The notes: generated from the letters alone by a model not told the origin. Positions 16,549-25,392 are shown, counted from the first letter of the stretch. The stretch is DNA of 64,000 bases from Clostridium saccharoperbutylacetonicum N1-4(HMT) (GCF_000340885.1 NC_020291.1:6466258-6530257), one strand, 5' to 3'. Translations and numbers: made by a program.

Positions 16549-16680
16549 GATAACATTCTTCAATTTTAGATAGAATATTCTCTGTTAGTTGTTTGAAATC
16601 TCATATGAGTGGATTCCTATCTTCCATATGAAAAGTTTAGCTTCTTTGTTTCTAATATGACTATTTCTGTTGAAGTTACA

Positions 16681-16731
16681 TATTATAAAGTATATTTAGA
16701 TTATAAATCTAAGCATACTTTATAATATATA
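16681..16731. repeat. Long AT-rich palindrome
   Basis: TATTATAAAGTATATTTAGAT and its near-exact inverted copy ending at 16729 form a stem of about 20 bp with a 4 nt loop, 70 nt beyond the lipoprotein stop. There is no T run on the minus strand, so it is a poor intrinsic terminator but may stabilise the 3' end. Confidence 0.5.
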
Positions 16732-16800
16732 GTTTATTGTTTTATCTACAAATGTTAATATTCTTTTACCTTTGATATTATATTATTAATGAACAAAAGC

Positions 16801-17367
16801 TTATTTTTCCTCTAATCCTCCACAAATAGCATTCATTAATGATTTATCCATTTTAATTTTCCATATTCCACTCGTTTTGTTAAGTGTGATTTTCAAGTCA
16901 GATGTAACCATTTTACTATTAGCATTTTTGATTGCTTCAATGAGCGGATTATCTGAATCTTTATAATGCAATATATCATTATATACATTTGATAAATCCC
17001 GATTGGTAATTTTTATTTTAACCGTTGCTAAATCATCATTTTCATTTACTTCACCTATTTCATAAGAAAGATTGGCAAAAACACTCTCTATAAATTTTTT
17101 TCCTTCTCCATCTAAATTATTGCCAAAGAGCTTATTATCCTTATAAATAAAAATACCATCTTGTCGCTCATTATATTGAATAAATTGATTAAATCCCGTT
17201 GAATTTGCATTTTTCAGTGCTTCGAAAGCAATTTCTACGGTTTGCTTAGGGGATGTGGTTGATGACAAATTGATTGTTTCATTACTAACACCTGATGAAT
17301 TTCCACAAGCGCATAATGACATTATAAATACAAAAGTAATTAATAAAATGAAAAATTTTGTTTTCAC
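16801..17367 (-). CDS. Putative lipoprotein of unknown function
   Basis: 188 aa, GTG start 8 nt after GGAGG, which lies inside the last codons of the upstream regulator, so translation is coupled. The N-terminus is a lipoprotein signal: MKTKFFILLITFVFIMSL then CAC (lipobox LCAC, Cys19 or 21). The mature domain resembles the DUF4878/NTF2-like lipoproteins of Firmicutes (SPKQTVEIAFEALKNANSTG at the front, GIWKIKMDKSL at the end). It would be anchored outside the membrane. Its partner is an XRE regulator with a membrane tail; the pair may form a small sensing unit in the cassette. Confidence 0.75.
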   Translation of the reverse strand: MKTKFFILLITFVFIMSLCACGNSSGVSNETINLSSTTSPKQTVEIAFEALKNANSTGFNQFIQYNERQDGIFIYKDNKLFGNNLDGEGKKFIESVFANLSYEIGEVNENDDLATVKIKITNRDLSNVYNDILHYKDSDNPLIEAIKNANSKMVTSDLKITLNKTSGIWKIKMDKSLMNAICGGLEEK

Positions 17368-17368
17368 T

Positions 17369-17731
17369 TTAACGGCCTCCTAAAAATGTTTTTGTTAAAA
17401 AAGCAAGGCTAAAAATGAACACAACTGCAACAACAGAAATACCCCCAATAAATAAAAGTATGGTAACCATTCTTCTTAATGTACGATTGTCACTCTTTTC
17501 TTTAGAATCAATTTCAATTGGCTCAATTATCGGCTCCACACCTTTTAATAAATAGTCGGTACTCACATTATAAACTTCACTTAATTTAATAATATTATTG
17601 ATATCTGGATTACCTTGGTCACTTTCCCATTTTGATATTGCCTGTCTTGTTACGCCTAATTTTTCTGCTAACTGTTCTTGCGAATAGCTTCCTTGTTTTC
17701 TTAATTTTTGTAATCTTTCAGACATACCCAT
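17369..17731 (-). CDS. XRE-family regulator with C-terminal membrane helix
   Basis: 120 aa from ATG 17731 (AGAGGGGG 7 nt upstream; the TTG 24 nt earlier would lie before the site). Residues 3-60 are a Cro/CI-type helix-turn-helix (SQEQLAEKLGVTRQAISKWE, then NPDINNIIKLSEVYNVSTDYLL). After a charged linker, residues 88-113 are one hydrophobic helix (MVTILLFIGGISVVAVVFIF...). Membrane-tethered XRE proteins of this kind are common in Clostridium and usually control the adjacent gene. The stop is 1 nt from the lipoprotein start. It lies in the cassette between attachment copies 2 and 3. Confidence 0.85.
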   Translation of the reverse strand: MGMSERLQKLRKQGSYSQEQLAEKLGVTRQAISKWESDQGNPDINNIIKLSEVYNVSTDYLLKGVEPIIEPIEIDSKEKSDNRTLRRMVTILLFIGGISVVAVVFIFSLAFLTKTFLGGR

Positions 17732-17867
17732 TATATAGCCCCCTCTCTTATTCAATTATATAGAAAATCATAAGTTGCAGTCTACCAAAAAATGGTGAAA
17801 ATTTGTCAACTAAGCGTTGCTATTCGCTTTTTTACTGAATATATATAATAATTATATTTATTTAGTA

Positions 17868-17951
17868 CTAGATTTTTTCTGCAATTGCATTTAAGAATTT
17901 CAAAACAAAAACAGGTGTAAAAATAGTAAATACCAATGCTGAATATGCCAT
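17868..17951 (-). CDS. Possible small membrane peptide or gene fragment
   Basis: 27 codons encoding a hydrophobic peptide (ALVFTIFTPVFVLKFLNAI core). A GGAGGAAGG lies about 40 nt upstream, too far to be its site unless an unseen start is used. It lies in the 17732-18303 gap before the XRE gene. It could be a truncated membrane protein. The rest of that gap shows only a terminator and an attachment repeat. Confidence 0.25.
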   Translation of the reverse strand: MAYSALVFTIFTPVFVLKFLNAIAEKI

Positions 17952-18124
17952 TGGATAATCTGGTAATTAAAAAGGTTTATTATAACCTTCCTCCTATCCT
18001 AGTAAATCATATAGGCGATATTTTAATTAATATTCTATTTTAGCTAAGTAGTGTTAAAAGATAATTCTTAAGAACCATTTATATTTATACTGTCCTAGAA
18101 ATAATGATTCTAAACTTACACATA

Positions 18125-18161
18125 TGAAAAGAAAACCCATCAACATCTCTGTTGATAGGTT
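18125..18161 (-). terminator. Terminator downstream of trmO
   Basis: AACCTATCAAC and GTTGATGGGTT (minus strand, 18161-18134) form an 11 bp stem with one mismatch and a 6 nt loop, followed by TTCTTTTC. It lies 140 nt beyond the trmO stop and past attachment copy 2. Confidence 0.65.
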
Positions 18162-18223
18162 CATGGTGAAAGTAAATAACACCTAACTTCTATTTTACTA
18201 TTAAATTACATTTAATTTATCCT

Positions 18224-18268
18224 TTATTTATGATATGGTTCACCGTAACTATTATAAGTGAGGTTTTT
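18224..18268 (-). repeat. rlmH-type attachment repeat, copy 2
   Basis: The plus strand reads TTATGATATGGTTCACC (18228-18244) and then GTAACTATTATAAGTGAGG. On the minus strand the core reads GGT GAA CCA TAT CAT AAA TAA, Gly-Glu-Pro-Tyr-His-Lys-stop, the same end as RlmH, with 20 of 21 positions equal to the real gene end. The arm AACCTCACTTATARTAGTTAC is shared with copy 3. It bounds the TrmO-MerR cassette on the side away from rlmH. Confidence 0.8.
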
Positions 18269-18303
18269 CCATTTTATTCTGGTGTATATATTCTACATAG
18301 CAC

Positions 18304-18771
18304 TTAAAACAAAAATTCATTTTCCCAATTAAAATCACCAGACTCTTCATAAGATGATGGCCAATGACTGCACCACTTAGGGACATTAGGTTTTTCTACT
18401 CTATCTATACTTGGAGTATAAGGCTTTATATCTAAAATACTGCTATTGTTCATTGCATCAATATAAGCAATATAGATTCTACCATTATCATAATCAATAT
18501 GTGTTATTTCAATTATAGATAATGCTATTGGATTTGGCCTTTCAGGTGACCTAGTTGAAAATACTCCTAACTTTTCAGGAGCTTTTTTATAAGGCTTCTT
18601 TACTTCAATAACTCCTCTACTTTCATTATTATCACACTTATCAAACCACCAAAGTACGTCAATGTGAGAAAAATCTTCTAATCCTTGAAGTCCCTTTACA
18701 TACTCTTTATTGATTTGAATAAACATCCCTTCTCCTTCCACATTAATTCTACCAATTTCTTTTAATTGCAT
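18304..18771 (-). CDS. trmO: TrmO-family tRNA m6t6A37 methyltransferase
   Basis: 155 aa, SD AGGAGG 8 nt before ATG. TrmO/TsaA signature: GVFSTRSPERPNPIALS (about 69-85) and DIKPYTPSID (about 114-123) in the single beta-barrel domain; DVLWWFDKCD precedes them. TrmO methylates the N6-threonylcarbamoyl adenosine at position 37 of tRNAThr using SAM, but many short Firmicutes homologues lie in mobile or metabolic contexts and may have other substrates. Here it sits in a small cassette next to a MerR regulator, with a terminator hairpin between them, so it is probably transcribed separately. Confidence 0.8.
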   Translation of the reverse strand: MQLKEIGRINVEGEGMFIQINKEYVKGLQGLEDFSHIDVLWWFDKCDNNESRGVIEVKKPYKKAPEKLGVFSTRSPERPNPIALSIIEITHIDYDNGRIYIAYIDAMNNSSILDIKPYTPSIDRVEKPNVPKWCSHWPSSYEESGDFNWENEFLF

Positions 18772-18809
18772 AATATTTACCTCCTAGATATTTATCTTAT
18801 ATAAAAATA

Positions 18810-18836
18810 ATAGACCCTCACATAATGTGAGAGTCA
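18810..18836 (-). terminator. Terminator after the MerR regulator gene
   Basis: On the minus strand GACTCTCACAT / ATGTGAGGGTC (18834-18812) forms an 11 bp stem followed by TATTATTTTTAT. It begins 10 nt after the regulator stop. Confidence 0.75.
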
Positions 18837-18843
18837 ATAAATT

Positions 18844-19662
18844 TTATTTTAATGGAATCTGTATTTCCGTAAGATATTCTTCTGGATTCTTAGTATCATC
18901 TACACCTATATGACATATCTGTCTAGAAGGACTTTCAGTCATTTGTTCATTATGACTTTCAAGATAATATGCAAGCATTTCATATGCCTTTGCTAAATTT
19001 TCATATGGCCCATACACCATTGCATATGCCATCTTCTCTACTTCCTCTACTTCTCTATATATAAAATTGCCTTTATTTTCTCCTAATTTATCTACAATAA
19101 CCCCGACTTCAACATCTACATTTTCATCTTTATGTTCAATATCATGATACATAGCCATATTATTATACACATCCTGCTTTATAGAAATATTTTCTTTCTT
19201 AATAAAATCACATAACCTATTCCATAAAACTCCCTCATGAAAATAAGTTGGAATTATATCTCTAGTAGATAATATCAATATATTGTCTACTTTTTTAAAA
19301 CTTATATTACAATGTATTTTAAAATTCTTTTTTATGCTTTCATTTATTGCATTATTTATTTTTTCTATCCTCTGTTTTTCAATTTCTATCTCTTTATTAA
19401 TTTGAATCTTCTTTTTTTGTAATTCATCCACTATATTTAATTCTTTATAACCTAGTATAATATCTTTTATTTCTGCAGTTGAAAATTTTGTATCTCTTAA
19501 TAAGATTATTTTTTGAAGCACTGATATCTGCTCAGCAGAATACATTCTATATCCTGTAAACAGATCAACGTTTGCAGGTTTTAATATTCCAATTTCATCA
19601 TAATATCTTAACATTCTAATAGAGACCTGAGTCAATTTTGAAAACTCTCCAATTTTAAACAT
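18844..19662 (-). CDS. MerR-family regulator with GyrI-like effector domain
   Basis: 272 aa. Residues 1-70 are a MerR winged helix (KIGEFSKLTQVSIRMLRYYDEIGILKP, then FTGYRMYSAEQISVLQKIILL). A dimerisation coiled coil spans about 75-115 (KKKIQINKEIEIEKQRIEKINNA). The C-terminal half (about 120-272) is a GyrI/BmrR-like ligand pocket ending in PEEYLTEIQIPL. Such proteins activate efflux or detoxification genes upon binding a hydrophobic ligand; an MFS exporter (20414-21847) lies beyond rlmH but is not adjacent. It is cargo of the cassette touching rlmH. Confidence 0.87.
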   Translation of the reverse strand: MFKIGEFSKLTQVSIRMLRYYDEIGILKPANVDLFTGYRMYSAEQISVLQKIILLRDTKFSTAEIKDIILGYKELNIVDELQKKKIQINKEIEIEKQRIEKINNAINESIKKNFKIHCNISFKKVDNILILSTRDIIPTYFHEGVLWNRLCDFIKKENISIKQDVYNNMAMYHDIEHKDENVDVEVGVIVDKLGENKGNFIYREVEEVEKMAYAMVYGPYENLAKAYEMLAYYLESHNEQMTESPSRQICHIGVDDTKNPEEYLTEIQIPLK

Positions 19663-19756
19663 AATATCCCCTCACATTAACTATTTTCCAATATGCATTA
19701 TAATTGTAACATATTTTGTAAATATACTATTGCTTATGATACGGTATTTTTAGGCA

Positions 19757-19798
19757 AAAAAATAACCCTAAGTAGGTCGTATCAATGCCTAAGGGTAT
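19757..19798 (-). terminator. rlmH terminator
   Basis: On the minus strand ACCCTTAGG and CCTACTTAGGGT flank a 10 nt loop, followed by TATTTTTTTG. It lies just beyond the rlmH stop and the attachment arm. Confidence 0.65.
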
Positions 19799-19800
19799 AA

Positions 19801-19828
19801 ACCTCATTTACTTATGATATGGTTCACC
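19801..19828 (-). repeat. rlmH 3'-end attachment site (gene-side copy)
   Basis: The last codons of rlmH, GGT GAA CCA TAT CAT AAG TAA, are repeated at 18224-18244 and 14978-14998. After the stop the minus strand reads ATGAGGTTTAT, the inverted complement of the AAACCTCACTTAT arm that precedes the core in copies 2 and 3. Thus the two outer arms of the array are mirror images, as expected for the P arms of an integrase site divided between the two junctions. Confidence 0.7.
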
Positions 19829-20287
19829 CTTCATTATCCTAAACCCTCTATAGATCTGCTCCAATAACATAACTCTAAAAAGTTGATGTGGAAATGTCAT
19901 CTTTGAGAAACACAATTTATAATTTGCTCTAGCCAGAACACTCTTTGAAATTCCAAGACTTCCACCTATTATAAATGCTAAGTTTGAATTTCCTGTTACC
20001 CCTAAGTTATCGATATAACTAGAAAATTCTTCTGATGTTAATTGCTTACCACCTAAATCCATTGCTATTACAAACATATTATCTTTAATTTTGCTTAGTA
20101 TTCCTTGTCCTTCCTTTTCCTTAATTGCTTCTTCTTCTTTTTCTGAAGCATTATCAGGTGTCTTTTCATCTGCAAGTTCTACTATATCTAATTTGCAATA
20201 TCGCCCTAATCTCTTTGAATATTCATCTATTGCATCCCTTAAATACTTCTCTTTAATTTTACCAACAGTTATTATTGTGATATTCAT
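19808..20287 (-). CDS. rlmH: 23S rRNA pseudouridine-1915 N3-methyltransferase
   Basis: 159 aa, the standard length. SPOUT methyltransferase: ITVGKIKEKYL at the start, AFIIGGSLGIS (SAM-binding knot) near 103-113, MTFPHQLFRVMLLEQIYRGFRI and the invariant C-terminal GEPYHK. It methylates pseudouridine 1915 in helix 69 of 23S rRNA using SAM. Monocistronic, own terminator. The 3' end serves as an integration site here, as rlmH (orfX) does for SCC elements in staphylococci. Confidence 0.95.
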   Translation of the reverse strand: MNITIITVGKIKEKYLRDAIDEYSKRLGRYCKLDIVELADEKTPDNASEKEEEAIKEKEGQGILSKIKDNMFVIAMDLGGKQLTSEEFSSYIDNLGVTGNSNLAFIIGGSLGISKSVLARANYKLCFSKMTFPHQLFRVMLLEQIYRGFRIMKGEPYHK

Positions 20288-20334
20288 TATTTTCTCCTTT
20301 TGCGTTTCATACTATAATATATTATAACTATAAA

Positions 20335-20378
20335 TAAAGACTGTAGCCAATTTTTTATTCAGCTACAGTCATTTTTTT
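20335..20378. terminator. Bidirectional terminator between rlmH and the MFS gene
   Basis: GACTGTAGC (20339-20347) and GCTACAGTC (20362-20370) form a 9 bp stem, followed by ATTTTTTT on the plus strand and TTTATTTAT on the minus strand. It should end the leftward MFS transcript. Confidence 0.75.
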
Positions 20379-20413
20379 AATGAATTATTAAATTTAAACA
20401 CTCACTATATTTA

Positions 20414-21847
20414 TTATGCGATTTGCCTTTCCTTTTTTAGTTTTCTTTTAATTTGATATAATCTATAAGCTGTTAACATAGCTCCTATCCCACAAATAAT
20501 AGCTGCAGCTACGTACACATACTGCATACCATATACAAAAATATCATCTCTTCCTTCAACATATCCAGTAACATGATATCCAATTTTACTACTCATACGA
20601 TAATATAATAAGGTTGTTGAACTAGATATTCCAAAGACCATTCCCAAATTTCTTACTAATGCATTTATACTTCCTGCAATACCTAAATTCTTTTTATCTA
20701 CTGTAGACATTACTAATGAATTATTAGGTGATTGAAACATTCCATTTCCTAATGTCATTATAGCTATAAATACAATTAGCGCACCTAAATTAGAGTATTG
20801 GCTTAAAGTTGACATTAAAAATAATCCTAAGCTAGTTCCTATAAGTCCTATAAATGTTAGAACTTCTGAGCCTACTCTATCAGACATATATCCACTCATT
20901 GGTGCAACTACTGCCAATATTATCGGCGATACCATCATAAATAGCCCTGTAACTGATGGACTTAATTTCATTACATATTGCAAATAGAACGGCAATATAA
21001 TATTAGAACAACTTATTGCTACAAAAGAAATAAATGCACAAAATATACTAAGTGAAAATAAAGGATTTTTAAAGATTTCTAGCTTTAACAATGGAGCTTT
21101 AATTTTTCTTTCAGTGATTATGAATAACACAAATAATATTATGGAACTAATCAAAGAGCTTATAATAAATTTATTTTCATATCCAATTTCTTTTCCAAAA
21201 GTTAATGCTCCAAATAATAATACCATAGTAAGTCCAAACATAGCTGAACCTTTTATGTCTAATTTTTCATTAGATCCACCACCACTTTTAGGAAGTGTTC
21301 TCATTGCAAGAAAAAGAGCTATAATTCCTATAGGAACATTTATTAAAAATATATACTGCCAACTTAAAACTGATACTATTATTCCACCTATAGGTGGACC
21401 TATCATGGACCCCAAGGCTACAAAAGTTCCATTTATCCCTAGCGCTCTTCCTCTCTCATTACTAGGAAAAACGTGAGTAATAATTCCATGACTTGTTGAC
21501 ATAGCACCAGCAGCACCTATTGCCTGCAGACATCGAGAAAAAACTAACATCATTAATGAATTAGATAATCCACAAATAAGAGAACCTATTGTGAAAATTA
21601 TTACCCCTAACTTAAAAATCGTAGCTTTTCCTTTAATATCAGCTAATCTTCCAAATATAAGAATAGTTCCAACTATAACTATTAAATAGCTTGTTACTAC
21701 CCATTCTATTAATGCCATACTTACTGAAAGCTTCTGTGCCATAACAGGCAATGCAACATTTACTATGCTTCCATCAAGTGTTGCCATAAATGTTAATAAT
21801 ACTGTTGTAAGTAATATTAACCATCTTTTGTTATTTATATTTTCCAT
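20414..21847 (-). CDS. MFS drug-efflux transporter, DHA2 (EmrB/QacA) family
   Basis: 477 aa with about 14 hydrophobic segments. Markers: TFMATLDGSIVNVALPVMA in TM1 (motif D1, LDxTxVNVALP-like), GRLADIKGKATIFKLG in the TM2-3 loop (motif A) and GPPIGGIIV in TM5 (motif C, antiporters). It should export hydrophobic drugs in exchange for protons at the cell membrane. It is transcribed alone, with an AGGAT-type site upstream. A MerR/GyrI regulator lies 750 nt downstream, beyond rlmH; a regulatory link is possible but not shown. Confidence 0.9.
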   Translation of the reverse strand: MENINNKRWLILLTTVLLTFMATLDGSIVNVALPVMAQKLSVSMALIEWVVTSYLIVIVGTILIFGRLADIKGKATIFKLGVIIFTIGSLICGLSNSLMMLVFSRCLQAIGAAGAMSTSHGIITHVFPSNERGRALGINGTFVALGSMIGPPIGGIIVSVLSWQYIFLINVPIGIIALFLAMRTLPKSGGGSNEKLDIKGSAMFGLTMVLLFGALTFGKEIGYENKFIISSLISSIILFVLFIITERKIKAPLLKLEIFKNPLFSLSIFCAFISFVAISCSNIILPFYLQYVMKLSPSVTGLFMMVSPIILAVVAPMSGYMSDRVGSEVLTFIGLIGTSLGLFLMSTLSQYSNLGALIVFIAIMTLGNGMFQSPNNSLVMSTVDKKNLGIAGSINALVRNLGMVFGISSSTTLLYYRMSSKIGYHVTGYVEGRDDIFVYGMQYVYVAAAIICGIGAMLTAYRLYQIKRKLKKERQIA

Positions 21848-22036
21848 ATATTTTATCCTTTCGTTTATAAGATCTTCATTTGATTATTTATTTCATTATT
21901 ATCATTAGTAACTTAATTTAAAATTATAATATAATTTTATCATTTGTACAATTATATAGATATCCAAATTAATAATCAAACTTATTAATGGAATATAGAT
22001 GCATCATTGAGAAATTATAATCGTAACACTACACTA

Positions 22037-22227
22037 GAAATCAGATACATTTTTCTGGAAGCAGGCATGTGAAATTGAGCTGATGATGGTTCTTAATGGG
22101 GGCTTGTTTTATTTACAGTTTGTCCAGATTTTATATCTGGAACACACTGAAATGACGACAAGCCGCCATTTAGAACCTTCCAGCGAAAATTTCACTAGTC
22201 CTGTGGAAGATAAATGTATCTGATTTC
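22037..22227. repeat. 191 bp imperfect palindrome (MITE-like or structured RNA)
   Basis: The ends GAAATCAGATACATTT (22037-22052) and AAATGTATCTGATTTC (22212-22227) are exact inverted copies. Going inward, further pairs follow in register: GCAGG/CCTGT, GTGAAATT/AATTTCAC, GGTTCT/AGAACC, GGCTTGT/ACAAGCC and CAGAT/ATCTG. The whole block folds as one long interrupted hairpin. It fills most of the 21848-22467 gap between the MFS and chemotaxis genes; no coding frame is present. Apart from a weak hairpin near 22400-22429 the rest of the gap shows nothing. Confidence 0.65.
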
Positions 22228-22467
22228 GGTAATTGTTGCATAAGTATAATTCTTGCATTATATATCTCTATAAGGTTAATTCAATTACTAAAAATATAAT
22301 CCACAATTCAAGTATTATTTTTAATTTTATCCACATATAATCCTCATTCTATGGATAACTTCTATATTTAATCCTCTATATAAAATTAAACATATTTTTC
22401 AGAAAAGATCACTGTTAATAACCTTTTCTAAGAAATATGCCTAATTATAATTACCTTTAGCTTAAAT

Positions 22468-24642
22468 TTATTTTAATTTAAAGGAACCTACCATTTCATC
22501 TAAATTATCTGAAGAATATTCTAATACTTCAGTAGCTTGCTTTAATTGTCTTATTTCAGATAATATCTTCTTAACCATTGTTAATGATTCTTCACTCTTG
22601 CTTGAGCTGTTTTCTGTGGATTGTTCTACTTTGTCTGCCATAGTGCTCACATTATTCATAACCTCTCCAACGCTTTCACTTTGAGTAGAAGTTATTTCAG
22701 CAATAGACTGCATAGAATTAGCAATTATATTTATATCCTCATTTATTTGATCAAAGGATTTAATTGATTTTTGTACACTTACTGTTGATATACTTACTTT
22801 ATCATTTATTTCCCCCGCATATTCAAAAGTTGCTTGTGTTTGATTTCTAACTTGATTAATAACATTACTTATTGATTTAGTTGCAGCTTCTGTTTCAAGT
22901 GCTAGTTTTGATATTTCTCCTGCAACTACTGCAAATCCCTTTCCACTTTCACCAGCTCTTGCGGCCTCTATGGATGCATTAAGAGCTAAAAGTTGAGTCT
23001 GCTTACTAATATTACTTATGACATTTACAACTTCACTTATTTCTTTAGAATATCCTTGCAAAGTACTTATAGAGTTAACAGTTTTGCTTATTGTACTTTC
23101 TAAATCTTCCATATTATTTAATACTTCTTTTGATGCATTTTGTGTTGTTACTGCACCCTCATTAGTATCTTCTACTATTCTAGAAACTTCTAATATAAGG
23201 CTATCCATTTCTTGAATTGATGCTGTAATCTCTGAAAATTTACTTTTAGTATCTTGAAACACTAAATTTTGCTCCTTAGAATTTTCCAATAAACTCATAA
23301 CTGTATTTTCAATTATCCCCATTCCTCTTCTAACATTACTTGTTATATTTGAAACTATATTTACTGATTTCTTTGTAGTACTTACTGATTTTTTTACTCT
23401 ATATAACATGCTCATTTGATTATTTATAAATTTATTAAACCATCTAGATAATTCTCCAATTTCATCTGATGACATTTTATTGACCCTTTTTGTTAAATTT
23501 CCTTCACCTTCTGCTATCTCTTGTAATATATTTATCGTCCTGCTTAAAGGTGATGAAACCATCTTTTTAGAAATCACTAACGTTGATATTGATAAAATAA
23601 TCCACATTGCTAAAGATGTAAATATACTCATATCTGGTGCAACTTTTGTAGTAACTAAGTTTATTAATATTAATACAGCTGACATAATTGATATGGCCAT
23701 TGGCATTTTTAAATTTATACTTTGAAAGTTATATATTTCATCTATATCACCTTCACACATCATTCCCCAAACTTCATCACAATTAGGAGGTGTTATTAGA
23801 GTTCCTTTTCCTCCAACCATAATGTGTCTATAATCTGGATAACCAGGCCAACAATCTAAATTTTCTCCATTTTTAATTGTATTTGCAACACCTTGATGTA
23901 ATTGATTAGTTGCGGGATCTGTAAATATAATTTCGAATTCAGTATGCTCTTTAATTTGTACCTTTCCCCATCTTTTCGTTTTCACACCCTCCTTAAGATT
24001 ATCTCCCAAAGTAAAAGTATTATCTTCAAATCTACTCCTTGAAATAGCTGTTCCTGTTTTAATCCCTCTGTTGGATTTGACCATAAATAAATAGTTATCT
24101 CCAGAATCTTTATATATATGTGTATCCTCATCTTGAATTACATTGCTCATATCATCATTTAAAGTTCTACAGCATAATATCCTAATTTGCCCATCATGAT
24201 TTTTACATCTACTTGAAAACATTAATGTTACATCATCAGCAAACTTTTTATTTTTTATATCTGTATCAAGACTTCTTTTATCTATATATGGTCCATACAT
24301 TAATGGCTTATCTTCTAATCCAGCAGCAAAATTAGGCAAATCGCTCATATTTAATCCTACATGTTCTTTACATGAAGAAACAGAAACTATCCCATTTTCA
24401 TCTAAAACAAATATTTCACAAAAATCTTCATATTTCTTTACATTCTCTACTAAATAATTGTTTACTATATCATTATTGTCCTCTAATGCTACCAGCGAAT
24501 TCTTAATGTTTTCTAATTGTGCCCACTTATCGTTAAACCAATTTTCAAGTGCCTTTTTTCTTCCATTAGATATTCCTTCAAAAACTTTTTCTGAATGTTC
24601 TCTTAAATTACGATTAAGTAAATACTTAAATTTTAAATTCAT
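22468..24642 (-). CDS. Methyl-accepting chemotaxis protein with cytoplasmic N-terminal sensor
   Basis: 724 aa from ATG 24642 (GGGGGG 8 nt upstream; earlier in-frame starts lie before the site). There is no membrane helix at the N-terminus; residues 1-305 form a soluble, Cache-like sensor ([31 protein letters not shown]). Two adjacent membrane helices follow (about 310-355), then HAMP (about 357-410) and the MCP signalling domain with the hairpin tip [18 protein letters not shown]. It would relay signals to CheA/CheW. The topology places the sensor inside the cell, unlike standard receptors. Own promoter with a leader hairpin. Confidence 0.9.
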   Translation of the reverse strand: MNLKFKYLLNRNLREHSEKVFEGISNGRKKALENWFNDKWAQLENIKNSLVALEDNNDIVNNYLVENVKKYEDFCEIFVLDENGIVSVSSCKEHVGLNMSDLPNFAAGLEDKPLMYGPYIDKRSLDTDIKNKKFADDVTLMFSSRCKNHDGQIRILCCRTLNDDMSNVIQDEDTHIYKDSGDNYLFMVKSNRGIKTGTAISRSRFEDNTFTLGDNLKEGVKTKRWGKVQIKEHTEFEIIFTDPATNQLHQGVANTIKNGENLDCWPGYPDYRHIMVGGKGTLITPPNCDEVWGMMCEGDIDEIYNFQSINLKMPMAISIMSAVLILINLVTTKVAPDMSIFTSLAMWIILSISTLVISKKMVSSPLSRTINILQEIAEGEGNLTKRVNKMSSDEIGELSRWFNKFINNQMSMLYRVKKSVSTTKKSVNIVSNITSNVRRGMGIIENTVMSLLENSKEQNLVFQDTKSKFSEITASIQEMDSLILEVSRIVEDTNEGAVTTQNASKEVLNNMEDLESTISKTVNSISTLQGYSKEISEVVNVISNISKQTQLLALNASIEAARAGESGKGFAVVAGEISKLALETEAATKSISNVINQVRNQTQATFEYAGEINDKVSISTVSVQKSIKSFDQINEDINIIANSMQSIAEITSTQSESVGEVMNNVSTMADKVEQSTENSSSKSEESLTMVKKILSEIRQLKQATEVLEYSSDNLDEMVGSFKLK

Positions 24643-24679
24643 ATTTATTCCCCCCGAAAAAATATTGCTTATCTCTATA

Positions 24680-24793
24680 TTGCTAAAAAATAAAAGCACA
24701 AATAAAGATTTTTCAACCTATATTTGTGCTACCATAGCCTTACTATTATTTTATTGTTGTTCTAATTATACTAAATATTTCATAATTTGTGAA
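24680..24793 (-). promoter_or_regulatory. Chemotaxis receptor promoter and leader hairpin (possible attenuator)
   Basis: On the minus strand TTCACA (24788-24793) and TATAAT (24765-24770) are 17 bp apart. In the leader, AGCACAAATA (24730-24721) pairs with TATTTGTGCT (24704-24695) and is followed by TTTATTTTTTA, which has the form of an intrinsic terminator about 50 nt before the start codon. It would therefore control read-through into the receptor gene. No known c-di-GMP aptamer is seen before it. Confidence 0.5.
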
Positions 24794-24814
24794 TTGTATT
24801 TTTTCATAAATAAT

Positions 24815-24852
24815 ATAAAAAGAAAAAGTTCTAACAAAATAGAACTTTTTCC
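24815..24852 (-). terminator. Terminator of the SEC-C protein gene
   Basis: AAAAAGTTCTA (24823-24833) and TAGAACTTTTT (24840-24850) form an 11 bp stem; the minus strand continues CTTTTT. It lies 40 nt after the stop at 24889. Confidence 0.75.
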
Positions 24853-24888
24853 AAATGATTTCATATAATTTTTATTTATTCAAATCTA

Positions 24889-25392
24889 TTATTTTTCTTT
24901 TCCACAACACTTTTTATATTTCTTTCCACTTCCACATGGACATGCATCATTTCTTCCAACCTTATCTAAATTTCTTACAATTTTAGATTCCTTATATTCT
25001 TTTTGTATTTCGTTTCTCTTTTCTGCTGAAAAAATTCCATCCCATTGTGGTAATGTATATAAATATTCTGCTTTAGCATCTAACATATTGAAATATAAAG
25101 TTTCTAAGTTTATATCTAATACTAATTCTGTATCAGCATCAACAGTTTCAAGATCATATTGATTTTTTAAACTATCATTAATTCCATCCATAAATCCCAT
25201 AGTGAACTCTACTGTAGAATTATATTCTTTAGCTAATTCATTAATAGTAGTCTTTTTAGCATTATTATGGTTAGCTAGTAAATCCTTATATATATTCTTT
25301 TCTAATTTACTATATTCATCCCAAAATGCATTTTCACCCTTAGTTTTTACATAGTCTACAACCATGTCAGTCCAATCTTTATATAAACTCAT
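24889..25392 (-). CDS. SEC-C metal-binding domain protein
   Basis: 167 aa, SD AAGGAGG. The C-terminus is a SEC-C zinc motif, [19 protein letters not shown] (residues about 146-164), the same module that ends SecA. The N-terminal 140 residues are helical and acidic, without a recognised domain. In SecA the motif binds zinc and contacts SecB and ribosomes; stand-alone SEC-C proteins have unknown roles. Located before walJ, with no obvious operon partner (64 nt gap). Confidence 0.82.
   Translation of the reverse strand: MSLYKDWTDMVVDYVKTKGENAFWDEYSKLEKNIYKDLLANHNNAKKTTINELAKEYNSTVEFTMGFMDGINDSLKNQYDLETVDADTELVLDINLETLYFNMLDAKAEYLYTLPQWDGIFSAEKRNEIQKEYKESKIVRNLDKVGRNDACPCGSGKKYKKCCGKEK

Noticed and set aside
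24680..24770. c-di-GMP riboswitch before the chemotaxis receptor
   Set aside because: The leader is too short and lacks the GEMM core; only a terminator-like stem is present.
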